Shown: positions 10,854 through 24,936 of the stretch, in pieces | How positions within the stretch are numbered: position 1 is the first letter of the stretch | Layout: the number at the start of each line of letters is the position of its first letter | Assembly: GCA_002104985.1 (NCBI GenBank) | Contig: MCGO01000044.1 | Location: 248,001-312,000, forward strand | DNA from: Rhizoclosmatium globosum | Taxonomy: Eukaryota; Chytridiomycota; Chytridiomycetes; Chytridiales; Chytriomycetaceae | Length of the DNA stretch: 64,000 nt | Direction: 5' to 3' | The notes under the pieces: generated by a model | What the model was told of the DNA's origin: nothing | Seen by the model: the letters and a program-made list of their open reading frames with translations, nothing else | Database searches by the model: none | Program-made: the position numbers and the translations under genes

Positions 10854-11187
10854 TAGTATACATGTAATAATATATATGACACAAATAGTGAAGAAATAAT
10901 AGAAGAATGTTAATTGAATGATCTGAAGGAATTTAACGGGCACGTTGGTCTTTCTCTCTATCTCTTTATTCAATGGGTGGAAAAAGAATATTTGTTTGGG
11001 GAACAAGAGAATTTGGGGAAGCCGATTGTTGGATCTCTCACTTATTTTGGGGGCGATGAGGTCAAACTCGCCATCGATTCACTCTTTTCCCGAAAAGCCA
11101 TTAGCTAATGTGGGTTGCACTGTCGCAGGTTTCACGGCTATTTCAACGCACTAAAAGCACGTTGTATACACTAGAGCATCCAATCTA
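10854..11187. other. Intergenic between ENT and methionine synthase reductase
   Basis: ENT 3' flank and promoter of the next gene, both on the plus strand. No further feature seen. Confidence 0.4.
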
Positions 11188-13660
11188 ATGAGTGACCTTG
11201 CTCCATCGCTACTAATTGCCTATGGATCGCAGACTGGCAATGCCGAAAGCATCTCAAAGCACCTTCACGAAGAAGCCCTGGCTCGGGGCTATGCATCCAC
11301 TGTGACAGTTCTTGATGACTACGAACAAGTTGAGGTGTGTTCTCTGTTTTTGCTTATCCCCTACCCCATCCTTACCAACCAACCAACCAACCAACCAACC
11401 AACAAATCCAATCCAATCCAATCCAATCTAAAAACCAACCAGCAAAACCATCCAAATGCCGTCCTCGTCATTGTCATTTCAACAACCGGCGACGGAGACT
11501 TCCCAGACAACACCCAAAAGTTTTTCAGATGGACCCGTCGAGGCGCAAAGGACAAGCTTGCCGCCGCCTTCAATGCCCGCAAATTTGCCGTGCTTGCCCT
11601 TGGAGACACAAACTATACAAACTTTTGTCAGACGGGAAAGCGTATTGAGAGGCGGTTGATTGAACTTGGGGCTGTGACGTTTCAGCCAAAGGGACTTGCC
11701 GATGATGCAACTGGGTGAGTCTGCGTTATTGCACTGAATTACAGTTTTGATATTAACTGGTTTATGTTAGGCTGGAGGCTGTGATTGATCCGTGGGTTGC
11801 CAACATGTGGTCCTTGCTTCCATCTTTGGTTGTGTGTGACCAGGAAAAGGCTCGTCGTTTTGCAGACAGAGCTGCTGCCCCAACTTCATCCATCTTGAAG
11901 AAGCAAAAGCTTGACGATAACAAAGTGGAGGAGAAGAAGGACACTGCCACAGAAACACCTGTCGCTGTTATCCCACCAGCTACCACTGCCACAGCAGCAA
12001 CAACTGTTTCAGACCCAATGGACATTGATATCCCTCTCCACTACACTCCTTACAAATTCCCTATCTCTCTCACTGGCGTCCCAACCTCCTCCGATCAAGT
12101 AACAGGCGCTGCCCTCCTCCCAACGGAATACCTCTCCATCACTCCAACACAATCAACCCGCTCTCCTCTCGACTCCTCTAAAGCCTCCCTCTTCCATCTC
12201 TTCCCCAACACCCCATCCTCGTCCACAGATCCATTCACATACACCCCATCAACTCTGTTTGCATCCAAGATTGTCGGGCACAGGTACCTCACTGGCGACA
12301 AAGCTCTCAAACGTGTGCTTGAAGTGACGTTGGATGTGAAGGGGTTGAATTGGACTGTGCCAGCTGGCGCTGTTGTGGGTATTGCCGCGCCAAACCCGGA
12401 TTTCGTTGTCTTGCCGCTTTTGAAGAGGCTGGGTATTGAGGCGGAGACTGTTTTGGATGTCAAGTTGGGTGCTGGAGAGACGGGTGTTGGTGGTGAGTCT
12501 CTGTCTTAACCTTTTTATTACGGACAAGGTACTAACACATTTTATGTATAGCTCTTCCATTTGTTACTGACGCTCCTTACACTGCGTATGAAGCGTTCCG
12601 TTACTTTTTGGATTTGAATCCTCCACTCCGAAAGCCCTTCTTGCGTATTATGGCTGAATATGCCTCTGATGAAGCCGAACGCGCTGCGCTGTTGTTCCTT
12701 ACGTCCACTGCTGGTAAATTTAACTATCCGCCCTTCTGGTTGAAGCCTTTCTGGCCTTTGTTGGCTGCGATTTTTTTCTCTCGTGTTGCTGACAATCCCG
12801 ACCCTTCAAACACAATGAGTACTCACCAACCACAAAAAACAATCCCAAAAACAACAGGCGCTGCACTATTCAAGTCTTTGAAGCAAGCAAACCTCTCTCT
12901 CGCCGACTTGTTTGCCACATTCCCAAGTGTCACATCTCTCCCCCTCTCCCGACTTTTGGAATCTCTTACCCGCTTACAACCACGTTTCTACTCCATCTCT
13001 CGCATCAACAATGCACTTGGAACAATCAGCATCGCCTTCAACATTGTAGAGTACACGAACCCGATTACACAGCAACCAGTCGTCGGTCTGTGCAGTACAT
13101 GGCTCGAGTCCCTCGTCAAAGGCGCCGGCGACATGATTGTCCCTCTCTACCCAAAACCAAACGTTGTTTTCGGACCCCCCGCGGACGTTGAAACCCCAAT
13201 GGTGCTTGTGGCTGCTGGTACCGGTATCACCCCCTTCTTGAGTTTCTTGCAGGCCCGCGCAGAGGCTGCGGCTGCGGCTGGGAAGACGCCTGGTGAAACG
13301 GTTTTGTTCCATGGACGTCGGTTTGTGGAGGCGGATCGTATCTATGGTTCTGAGATTGATGCGTATGTTGCGGCTGGGGTTGTTACTCGGTTTGTGGAGG
13401 TGCAGAGTCGTGAGGAGGGGGGATTCAAATATGTCCAGGATGCAGTTTTGGGAGAAGGGAATGATGTGTGGAGGATTGTTGGAGAGCAGAAGGGGAGTCT
13501 GTTTGTTTGTGGTGGTGTTGAGATGGCTCGAGATGTTCATGCTGCTGTGGGTAAGATTTGCGGAGATGCTGGACGGGTTGAGGGTGGTGATGTTGGAGTC
13601 AAGAACTATTTGAAGGCTTTGACTGCGGAAGGAAGATATTTGAAGGAGATTTGGTCTTGA
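11188..13660 (+). CDS. MTRR: Methionine synthase reductase (diflavin reductase)
   Basis: Uses NADPH, FAD and FMN to reactivate oxidised cobalamin on B12-dependent methionine synthase. Exons 11188-11334, 11443-11714, 11771-12492 and 12552-13660 give 749 residues. N-terminus is a flavodoxin domain: YGSQTGNAES (FMN phosphate loop), ISTTGDGDFPD, LALGDTNYTNFCQTGKRIE and ADDATGLEAVIDPWV, wording typical of MTRR rather than of cytochrome P450 reductase or Tah18. After a low-complexity hinge comes the FAD domain (RFYSIS near 12985, GLCSTWLE), then the NADPH domain (AAGTGITPFLSFL, LFVCGGVEMARDV) and the aromatic C-terminus RYLKEIWS, which again fits MTRR. Intron 1 is 108 bp, has no stop in frame and contains a CCAA microsatellite, so retention would add 36 residues. 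Confidence 0.85.
11381..11426 (+). repeat. CCAA and CCAAT microsatellites in an intron
   Basis: About 6 copies of CCAA followed by 4 copies of ATCCA inside the first intron of the methionine synthase reductase gene. Confidence 0.85.
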
Positions 13661-13908
13661 GTCACTTAAGTATGTTGAATTAGGGAGGTTTTTATGGTCC
13701 CATTATCAAGTTCGTTTTTGAGTGTATTCAGTATGCCGAAAAAGATTTTTCTAAGTTTCTTCTTCGCTCTTTTTGGCGATTTTGAATGAGATATGAGGCC
13801 GTCTGATTGGAGATTTCCGTTGTCTGACAATTCCAACTTCAAAAAAAAGCAGCACCGAAAGCCAAACCTCTCAGTCATATCCCACAATCACATACACGCT
13901 AGTCAAAT

Positions 13909-14421
13909 ATGTCTGAAAGCCATTGGAACGCAGGTTACATGATCACCGGAGCCTTGATCGGAACACTGATCTCTCCAATTCTCGCGTCCTGTGCTCTATG
14001 CTGTGCCAACGACTTGTCATTCCGCGCTTCGTACTCTCGCGGAGTTTCACTTGCGTACTTGATTTGGGGAGCCGCTCTGATCGTTGGTGGAATCGTTGGA
14101 GGTGGTGGTCCATGTAACAAAAAGTGTACCGATGCTGCTACCGTCACAGTCACAGACCCAAACACCGGAATCTCACAAACAACTGCTGGTGTAGCCAGCA
14201 CAGTTTGTACTCTTGCCTGCACAATTGTCTTGGCCGTTTTGGTTGCCTTTGGAGTTATTTTCATTATCATCGCGTTGATCATGTTCCGAAACAGTGGAAG
14301 ACTCATGAGACAAGGACAGGCAAAGGTTGTTCAACAGGTTGTGTATGTACAACAAGGGTACCCTGTTCAGCAAGGTTACATTGTGCAACAGGACACTGGA
14401 TCGCCTGTTCAGGCTGTGTGA
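13909..14421 (+). CDS. Small membrane protein, family member 1
   Basis: 170 residues, one exon. Helix 1 (about 10-35) runs into LCCANDLSFRASYSRGVSLA, helix 2 follows (LIWGAALIVGGIVGGG), then a Cys-containing loop of about 35 residues, a third hydrophobic segment (ACTIVLAVLVAFGVIFIII), and a cytosolic tail rich in VQQGY. Two relatives at 14.8 and 19.6 kb share the order helix, Cys-Cys, basic FRASxSRGV-type loop, helix, Cys loop, helix, Gln/Pro/Tyr tail. This member has lost, or never had, the intron found in the others at the Cys-Cys position. No known family recognised. Confidence 0.7.
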   Translation: MSESHWNAGYMITGALIGTLISPILASCALCCANDLSFRASYSRGVSLAYLIWGAALIVGGIVGGGGPCNKKCTDAATVTVTDPNTGISQTTAGVASTVCTLACTIVLAVLVAFGVIFIIIALIMFRNSGRLMRQGQAKVVQQVVYVQQGYPVQQGYIVQQDTGSPVQAV

Positions 14422-14786
14422 TTGCTTTATTTGCTGGGAAATGCCTCCTTTCGTTGTTGTTTTTCAGTATACGTTTTACGTTAGTAAGTTACAGAAATAG
14501 ATGAAATAAAAGGAATTAGGGTTTTAATGGGATTGACGTGACGTAAGTTGTGCTTGTCTTATTGTTCTTTTGGTCCAACTTGAAATCAAGTCAATCTCAT
14601 TAACTTGGATTTGGCTTAAAATTGATGAGAATCTAAAAATCGACTTGAACCCTTTGAAACAGAATAGCGAAACAGGTGTACTGTAGGTCCATATTTGCCA
14701 CTAACTCGTAAGTTATGGGTGTGCAACAATGAGCAAATCAGCAGGTGTATAATATCTTAAATTCGGGCCCTCCTTTCACTTGAGAT
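14422..14786. other. Intergenic between paralogues 1 and 2
   Basis: AT-rich. A loose inverted repeat around 14575-14640 (ACTTGAAATCAAGT and CAATTTTAAGCC-type arms) could form a hairpin; its role is unknown. Confidence 0.35.
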
Positions 14787-14805
14787 GTAAATCAGACAAT
14801 TCATC
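14787..14805 (+). promoter_or_regulatory. Leader element shared by paralogues 2 and 3
   Basis: GTAAATCAGACAATTCAT lies just before the ATG at 14812. The same 18-mer with one change (T for A) precedes the ATG of paralogue 3 (19611-19628). A partial copy (AAATCTGACAAT) is at about 19334-19345. It is either a common 5' UTR element or residual similarity from duplication. Confidence 0.5.
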
Positions 14806-14811
14806 CTTAAA

Positions 14812-15631
14812 ATGATGCAGGCTCCTGTTGTCGTTCCTGCCGACCAGACGCAGCAGGAACAGCGATCGTGGGACTATACATACGTCGCATTAGGATTCTT
14901 TGTTGGACTTCTGTTCTCCCCGATTCTTGCTGGAGTCGCTCTTTGCTGTGCTTCCTTTGTAAGATTGCCAAATATCATCAACATTCGCGACATTAACATC
15001 TAACCTAAACCCAACACATCTATCATTCAGGAAGATCGCGTGTTCCGTGCTAGTTTCAGTCGAGGTGTTGGGTTTGGATATTTGACTTGGGGCATAATCC
15101 TGATCGGTATGAACTCTAAATCTTATTCGAGCTATGATGAGACTGAATAAGTGAAAATTTTGTACAGCTGGAGGATCAATCTGGAATACTGCGAAATGCC
15201 GCCCTGCATGCAATATAACATACGTTTACACAAGTTACGGTGTAAAATATACATCTTACTACACGGATACTGTATGTTCATCGTATTGTACGGTCGTAAT
15301 GGCTGCGCTTGTTGCATGTGGAGTCATATTTGTGATAGTTGGAGGCATTCTAGTCAACAACTCCAAAAAAATTTTGCAAACTGATAGACAGATTGCCCCA
15401 CAAACCGTTGTGGTCGTTCAAGGTTATCCACAATATGCTCAACAGGGATATCCACAGCAAGAATACCAGCAATACCAGACACAACCCGCCTATCCTCAGC
15501 AATATGCACAATATCCTCAACAGCAACAGGTTGCTTATGCACCTCAGGATCAATACGCACAACCGGCGTATCCACAACAACAACAAGTGTATTACAGTAA
15601 TCCGCCGTCTCCTTTACCACCTAAAGCTTGA
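14812..15631 (+). CDS. Small membrane protein, family member 2
   Basis: Exons 14812-14958, 15031-15106 and 15168-15631 give 228 residues. After a polar start comes WDYTYVALGFFVGLLFSPIL (helix 1), ALCCASF, the loop EDRVFRASFSRGVGFGYLTW into helix 2, a Cys/Tyr-rich lumenal loop, helix 3 (MAALVACGVIFVIVGGIL) and a tail of about 75 residues made of Tyr-Pro-Gln-Gln repeats. The first intron falls exactly where paralogue 3 has one (phase 0, just before EDR/EER). The low-complexity YPQQ tail resembles sequences that self-associate or bind WW-type domains; this is inference. Confidence 0.72.
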
Positions 15632-15724
15632 AAAATAAAAAAATGGATGGGATTTTGAAATAAAGAGTCCTATAAGTTTAGGTCCTACACACATTTATTT
15701 CTGTGTATAACATATTAACAATAA

Positions 15725-17307
15725 CTAGACCTTGATCCATATTCTAGAATCATGAATAAGTCGACACGTTGTGCCGCAGAGAGCTGAGACGGTAGCTACA
15801 CATCCCGCAAATATAATCATCCAAAAGAAACCCGCTTCGGACACAATGTACGAAGTAGTGATTGGCGAGAAAAAGTTTCCAATAGAGAGGACTGAATAGA
15901 GGCAGGCAACGAGAGACATGAGTTTTGGTCCTGCACCAAAGAGAGAAGCAATAACGACGGGAAGCAGACCCCATACAGCACCACCAAACAACCCGTTCAC
16001 CGCCGAAAAGAAGGCAAGACTCACAAAGGATTTGCACGTGAGCCATACAAAGTTTGCAATGGCCGTGATCCAAAGAGAAAGAATGAGTGTGTTTGTGGGG
16101 CCAAGGTACGCATCACTCAAAAGACCCATTCCAATACGTCCAATCGTTGAACAAATATTATAGATTGCAATCAGAGTCGCGCCGTCTGAAATCGAGAACC
16201 CAAGCGCCTCCTTTGCATACCGCGGGAGGTAATCAAGTGAAACAAACATTGCAAAGTTTGAGAGACATGCGGCAAAAAGGAGGGCAATAAATCGGGGTTC
16301 CCTCACGACTGAAAAGTCAAGCGGGGCAGTTGAAGTAGGGAGACGGGTTTTGAAGAAGGGCACAGCTGAGAGGAGGAGGACGAGGCAGACGAGAGACATT
16401 GTTCGAAGTGTCCAGCCGATTCCGATTGAGGATAAACATTTGTCTGAAATGAAGGAGAAGAGGAGGCCTCCGATTCCTGTTCCTGATGATGCGATTCCGA
16501 TTGCCAGTGCACGTCTTTTTTGAAAGTATTGCGAGGGGAGGTTTAATGCGGGGAAGTAGACGAGGGATGCGCCGATTCCGAACATGGCTCCTTGGAAGAT
16601 TACGAGCAGAGGAAGGGAATTTGTGGTGAAGGAGGAGATGAAGAGGCCGGATGAAAGCACAAGGGAACCAATAAGAATCATGCGTTGGAAGCCGAATCGG
16701 TTTGCCAGTTTTCCACTTAAAATTCCAAGGCCTGGAATAAAGACTGTTGACAGCGATCCAATTAGCGATACTTGGAAGGAAGTGCCGATGCCTTCGCTGA
16801 GGTAGTGAGCATTGAAGATTCCCTATTTGAATAATTGAATTGATATTTAATACATTAGTTTCAGTAAGATAACTCAATTGACAGTGGGTGCATACAAATG
16901 AATACACGATTCCAAACAAGATTGCGTGGGCACTGAAACCAGCCACGACAGTCATCCACGCTGTGAATCCGCCATCGGGAAAGGCATCGTCCTTGTCCTT
17001 GTGAAGGTCAGCAAGTTCAAGTTTAGCTGAGGCTGGATCTTTCAGGTTATTGGGAACAGTGGTGCTACTGGTGCTAGTGCTAGTGCTAGTGCTAGTCGGA
17101 CTAGTGGGACCTGTAGCAGCATTCGTATTAGTTGCACTGCTTCGAAGTTCGAACAGGAACACTGCCTTCCTCAGTGCTAATAAGACCTGGCTGTTTTGTG
17201 TCTGAGGACTCGGATCCAAACAGAGTCGCCAAAGAAGGATCCTGCGCATTTCCATTCAGCCTTTGTCCGAAGTCTGCATCAGATTTGGATGCGTTGTCTG
17301 TTGACAT
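15725..17307 (-). CDS. MFS transporter of the monocarboxylate (MCT) type
   Basis: Exons 17307-17163, 17110-16896 and 16822-15725 join in frame to 485 residues. The N-terminus is cytosolic and polar, with a TSTSTS run coded by a GTGCTA-type repeat. The signature FPDGGFTAWMTVVAGF starts helix 1, as in MCT/Mch permeases. Twelve helices follow, with SSGTGIGG in helix 5 and a central loop before REPRFIALLFAACL (helix 7). Intron 1 is 52 bp with an ACTAAT branch site and is needed to avoid a stop. Likely proton-linked transport of a monocarboxylate or similar small acid across the plasma membrane; the substrate is not readable from sequence. Confidence 0.85.
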
Positions 17308-17969
17308 CCGTTCCGCCGCTTCTTTTCCAGATTTCAAACAACACAATTGGAAATGAGAAGAACAAGAACAAGAACAAGAACAAGAATGAAGTAATCATAC
17401 AGTACAATTACTATCCCGTTTCTCATTTCGTAAATATGTATGAAATCTCTTTGAAGGAGAGCGATTTTCGTCCTCGTTGTCTCTAACAGTTCTAAAGAAA
17501 GATGCAAAACTAATTGAACATATTAACATGGCTAAGCTAAGACCATTATTGGATTAGCCGAAGCGGCCTCTGAAAAGGTAGGGTTGTGGTTTAGTAAGAT
17601 GATTTGGGGAAGAATTTGAATGAGTTCCGGTCATTTCCACATTCTTCCGGATGAATCGGAGAAAAAAAAACAAAACAAAAGAGGTAACATTCGATTGTGG
17701 AGAAAAAGCTCATGGCCCCCCTCATTCAACCAACGCAAAACAGTAGCAAGTTATGAAGGGGAAAGACGAATGGAGGGAGACGAACATGCTTTCAAATAGG
17801 GTTCATTGGGCTTGGACTGGTGGCGGAGTTGGCAGCATTGGAACCGTCAAATAGCTTCAGTTATCCCCCTTCCCTTTACCCACTTCTCCCTTGTCTTCTA
17901 GTTGCGATCATGGACTAACTTGCTATTTCTGGACAGATCTGACACTGTGAAACAGACCGTGACCCCCAA
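17308..17969. other. Divergent intergenic region
   Basis: Between the MFS gene (-) and the SLC25-like gene (+). Contains a GAACAA microsatellite (about 17356-17385) and an A-run near 17665. No gene. Confidence 0.45.
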
Positions 17970-18901
17970 ATGCAGCAGCAAATCCACCACCACCACCAGC
18001 CATTACACATTCCTCAATTCGAAGAACAGCAACAACACCAACAACAACAGCCTCAGCAACCATACCTTGGAGCCTCTCTAGCTGGTGACTTTGGAAGCGC
18101 TATGGCCACGAGTCTGGTGATATCCCCAGGTGAATATCCTCATGGATCACTCAGCCAATTTGAAATGCCATTCCTATCTAACCCTATTTAAATTCATCAA
18201 AAAATATTACAGTTGTCACAGTAATAGACCGCAGTATAATAGCCAACGCCTCTGGAAAGACGCCACTAGTCCAAGGCCTCAAAGACGGATTCCGAACCCT
18301 CGCAACAAAACCCCACATCTTCCTCCGCCAATCCTCCTTCCTCGCCGTATTCACAGTCTACGCAGGAACCTACGCTACAGCAAACACCGTCGAAACCCTC
18401 TGCACATCCTCCCTCGCAATCAACCCCGCCTTCCCCAAATTCCTCTCCTCAACAACAGTCAACATTGCCCTCTGTGCATGGAAAGACAAAATGCTCACGA
18501 AATGGTACGGCGTCGGGTGTCCCAAACCATTCCCGAAACTCTCATACGGCCTGTTCATTGTCCGGGACTCCTTGACTGTCGCAGCGTCCTTCACCCTCCC
18601 GCCTATTATCTCAAAGATCTTGCAGGGGCCTGAAATTGGCGCGAGTCAAGCTTTTGCGAATACTGTGTGTCAGTTGGGGTTGCCGTGTGCCGTGCAACTT
18701 ATCTCTACCCCGATTCACTTGTTTTCCTTGGATTTGTACAACAGGGAAGGGGTGTCGTTTGGGGAGAGGGTCAGGGTTGTCAAGAGGGATTATTTGGCGG
18801 CGTCCGTGATGAGGATGGGGAGGGTTTTGCCTGCCTTTGGGTTTGGACAGTTGGTGAATGTCAATGTGCGGGCGGGGTTGACGGGTATGTTTTCTTCATA
18901 A
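17970..18901 (+). CDS. SLC25-like fungal membrane protein
   Basis: Exons 17970-18129 and 18213-18901 give 282 residues. The first about 40 residues are His/Gln-rich low complexity. The body has several hydrophobic segments and resembles a group of fungal proteins annotated as mitochondrial-carrier-like orphans: FRTLATKPHIFLRQSSFLA, VYAGTYATANTVETLC, a Lys/Trp segment before WYGVGCPKPFPKLSYG, and FIVRDSLTVAASFTLPP. The classic carrier motif Px(D/E)xx(K/R) is not evident, so transport function is doubtful. The assignment is from memory of the family pattern. GTATGT at 18883 could be a donor for one more exon; if so the present C-terminus is too short. Confidence 0.6.
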
Positions 18902-19610
18902 GAAGGAAATCGTGACTCGTTTTTTTTGGTCCTGTCTGAATCTCTATATGTAATTAACAATTTATTCTCCTTTCTTTTCACTTCTTGCGCCACGAGGTCG
19001 GCGACGTCTCTAAACGACTCATTTTACTATATATTTTGTCTTTTTTCCGTGAATGTTTGGAATAAACTTGCCCTAACATTATTGGTTTCACGAAGAAGTG
19101 GCACTCAAATTCTCTTCTCATTCATGATGGCATATTCATGGGATATTCGTCAAATTTTGATGATCCGCTCTGCAAATTTGACAATTCAACCACAATGAGC
19201 CAAATCTGCTTTTACTGGGATTTAAGTTCACGAAAGCCTTGGTAACCATATTATATATGAGCAGAAACGGTAGCCGGCATTAGCTTTCATTTCTTTAGTT
19301 TCCCCTTTCCTTTCCTCTCTGTTCCATAATTAAAAATCTGACAATATCGAACATTCCCAGATTGTCCCTGTCGAACCACGGCAGAAACTGCACAAAGTTA
19401 AGGCGATAAGTGAAGTGGAGACCAAGTGCTATGCTACAACCTACCACCTACAAAGAAGCAACAAATTGTTAAAAGTTTATTGGAGTATGTGTAGTAGAAA
19501 AGGTGGAGAGGGGGGGATATTTGTGGAATGATCCTAACAAAATCCCGAAGGCAAAAAAATAGAAATTAGCAAGTGCTGTTAGGAATGATTCTTCATACAG
19601 TTTTAAAAAA
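18902..19610. other. Intergenic stretch of about 700 bp
   Basis: No gene supported. Includes a partial copy of the paralogue leader (about 19334-19345) and a G-run near 19509-19515. Confidence 0.4.
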
Positions 19611-19628
19611 GTAAATCTGACAATTCAT
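19611..19628 (+). promoter_or_regulatory. Leader element of paralogue 3
   Basis: GTAAATCTGACAATTCAT, 17 of 18 bases identical to the element before paralogue 2, ending 8 bases before the ATG. Confidence 0.5.
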
Positions 19629-19636
19629 TGAAAAAT

Positions 19637-20243
19637 ATGCAAAGATCTGTGGCCCCTGTCGGCCCGCTGCAGCAACCACCTCACACCGTAGTCGTGGTCA
19701 ATGAACCAGAAGCAGAGGAACCACCCTGGGATTACGTCTACGTGTTCATGGGACTTCTCGTGTGTATTGTCATGACACCAACACTCATATGTTTCGCGTT
19801 CTGTTGCGTTTCTGTGAGGAAATCCAAGTCTCATTATTCTATCGCTTGCTTACGCTATCACATAGGAAGAGCGAATTCGCCTCGGAAGCTTTAAGCGTGG
19901 TGTTGCATCAGCCCATTACATCTTCGCCACGTCTTCAACAATCGCTGGCTTTGCATGGTTTTTTCGTAATTGTAAACCATCGTGTGATTATTGGGATGTG
20001 GACTGGTATGGTACCAGTTATGTGGCGCAATTGAAGACGGACGACACCTGTGTGGGGTGGTGTGTAGCCAAACTGTTCCTTTTTCTAGTTGGCGCAGCCA
20101 TAACTTATTTCTCTGGAAATGATTATTTGAAAGCTGCTATAGACACTATGAACCCGCCACGCGTTGGGATTGAGCCACAAACTGCGCCTCCACGCTCACA
20201 GAACATGGATTCAGCACAGGGTCTTCCGCAATATTCTTCATAA
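19637..20243 (+). CDS. Small membrane protein, family member 3
   Basis: Exons 19637-19813 and 19866-20243 give 184 residues. PPWDYVYVFMGLLVCIVM (helix 1) leads to FCCVS, then EERIRLGSFKRGVASAHYIF (loop into helix 2), a Cys/Trp/Tyr loop and a third hydrophobic stretch (WCVAKLFLFLVGAAITYF). The intron before EER has the same position and phase as in member 2. The tail lacks the Gln repeats. The most diverged of the three. Confidence 0.65.
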
Positions 20244-20410
20244 TATTGAATAAACTAATTTCCAATCCTATTTTTCCCCTTTGGGTCGTTTTACTTGGGT
20301 TGGAAGGGAGAAAAAAGTGGTAACCCAATCAGATTTGTATCCAATCAAAAAGCACTCCAGATGTCACCTCCTTCGTTTCTTTCTTTAGTGCTTCTAAAAA
20401 AAGTGATAAC

Positions 20411-22365
20411 ATGAGTCGCCCTGCTTACACTGCTATACCCACCGTCCTCACACCAACGGATGATTTTCCAGATATTGATGTCCATGAACCAGTGGAATCT
20501 CCGAATATTCCTCTAAACAATTTGAGCGTAACTATTCCTGTGATATCAAAAACACCCGTTGCAGGCAATGAACTTGATGGCAGTCTTGCACAATCAGTTG
20601 TTTCAAGTCACCCCAGCTCAACTATTTCTGGCATATCTTTGGACGGAATTACCCAAGGACGCCTCATTAAACTAGTTGGCATCCCTCCACCTCAAGATGA
20701 ATCTCAAGGAACCGATGAAGAGGAGGATTCACCCTGTCTCAAAGATGTCCGAGACCTTGAGTTGCCAATCCGTCCGCCAGTTATCACGATGGGGGAGGAT
20801 GAGAAAGGGAGACCCATAGTGGATGTGATTGATTCGATGGATGAGGATCCATTTACTTTGGATTCTTTCGAGCGAATGATTCGCGCTCATGCGTTGAAGG
20901 GGAAAGACTTTTTATTGGCAAGGGTTGCGACGGTAGATCCGCAAGACGAGAGCAGATTTTATTACAGTTATTACAGTGCTCATCAAATCAATAAGGTTTT
21001 GTTCCGGACTCAGCCTGAGGAAGGGCTGTTGCATCGAATGAAGGCCAAAAATGTAAGTGTGGATTTGTTCTTCCAAGTTCCTCATGGTTGCTAAATACCA
21101 AGCTTAGCCTCTAAATAACATGATTATTATGGGTGATGTTCACTACTATGGTACGTAAATGTTATTGCCTCTGTTTTGCTGAATCGCGGAATAGTGATTC
21201 GAGCAATTTCTGTCAACATTGCTTTACTGACCAACCGAAATGCAACAACTCCGATTGTGAGTCCGAAATCAATTGGAACAAATCCAGAATCATTATTCGA
21301 GCCTGCTACCTGGGCGGATGACCAAGTCTTGGGAGTGATTGCCCAACGGCTTTCAACCAAGATTACTCGATTCTTGCAGATAACAGGGATTAATCCACCG
21401 CCACAAGCAGCAACCACACGAAAATTGCGTATTATTATGCGACCAGAAGGATTTGTGGGCGAGACTCCAGAAGCAGTTTCAAGACTCCAATCAGAAGAAG
21501 ACCTATTCGATGGTCAAGAAGTCTCAAATTTAGAAACATATGTTCAACCCGTCGACACTGTTCTGGCTCATATAGAAAAGTTCAGTGCGTTTTTACAGAC
21601 ACATGGGGATTCAGATATTGATTACTGCAACGATTTCGAATTGCTTCGAGAACGGTACCAACAAGAGATTCAAGGGACAGCGGTTTCAACAAGTCAAAGG
21701 AAAGTTAAGTCAAGCTCTTTGGCGAATGATTTTGGAAGGACGCGTGAGGTTGTAACGTTTGAGGAGTGGTTGAAAGAAGCCGCAGCTTTGACTAGCAGCC
21801 CGACAAAATCCGAGTCCCGAGATGAGGCAACTTTTGGGCTCAAGTCAAGAAAGAGCCAGACACCCAGTCCAGATCAACAGTGCGCAACAACGAAAATCAA
21901 GATTGATTCTCCAACTATTGATGAGAAGTCTGGAAAGCTGTTTTATATCGCCGAGTACCTTGCCTCGGATGATGACTACTTGATGAAATCATCTGTTCGA
22001 ACGATTTTCCGTGAGAACGCGTTGGAATCGGATGATGCTGTACTATTTACTTTGCCCACGTCCAACAATTCTACGGATGGGGGCGTGCGAAATGGAGAGC
22101 AACATCCTGCTTTGAGAAACTTCATTTACGCGATTGAAGAAAATGGATGGTCTGTTTCCAGCCGATCGTTCAAACTATTCTTGTTTGCATACTTTTTGCT
22201 TAGCGTTGCTATTGTCAAGTTCTTTGGTGAGAGTTCGTTCTTTTTGGTGATGTGTGACTAAAAAGCTTGCCTTTTTTTTCCTCAACAGTTCCCGCCGAGT
22301 ATACATACATGGCCAGTTTTAGCATGCTGTTCTTCTTATGCCTCTTTTTGATAATTGTTCTTTGA
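20411..22365 (+). CDS. Unrecognised protein with two C-terminal membrane segments
   Basis: Exons 20411-21052, 21108-21150, 21195-22226 and 22289-22365 give 597 residues; the 43-bp exon 2 is required for frame. The N-terminal 100 residues are acidic and probably disordered. A conserved-looking block follows: FERMIRAHALKGKDFLLARV, YYSYYSAHQINKVLF, NMIIMGDVHYYVIRAISVN and ATWADDQVLGVIAQRLSTKI. A later Ser-rich linker is followed by LFLFAYFLLSVAIVKFF and MASFSMLFFLCLFLIIVL, two hydrophobic segments at the very C-terminus, suggesting anchoring in the ER or another membrane. I do not recognise the family. Confidence 0.7.
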
Positions 22366-22432
22366 CCTTTAAATTTAAGTATAAGAGATTTTCTTTGCTT
22401 TGTCCTTTCTTCACGAGAACAAAGACAATCAA

Positions 22433-24773
<2,341 letters not shown>

Positions 24774-24936
24774 GGGGTCACATAACTGTGTTATTTTTTA
24801 TTTTCCATTATTTTATGATTCTTCTTATATTTGCTTAGTAACTTCATTAAAAAGAGACTGACGAAAGAAAGCACGTGTTTGTTTTTGGAGACTGGGACGC
24901 CTCCAAAAAAGACGGCGAAGAAGAAGCAAAAAAAAA

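Noticed and set aside
11188..13660. NADPH-cytochrome P450 reductase or Tah18
   Set aside because: No N-terminal membrane anchor as in P450 reductase, and the flavodoxin and C-terminal motifs fit MTRR better than Tah18.
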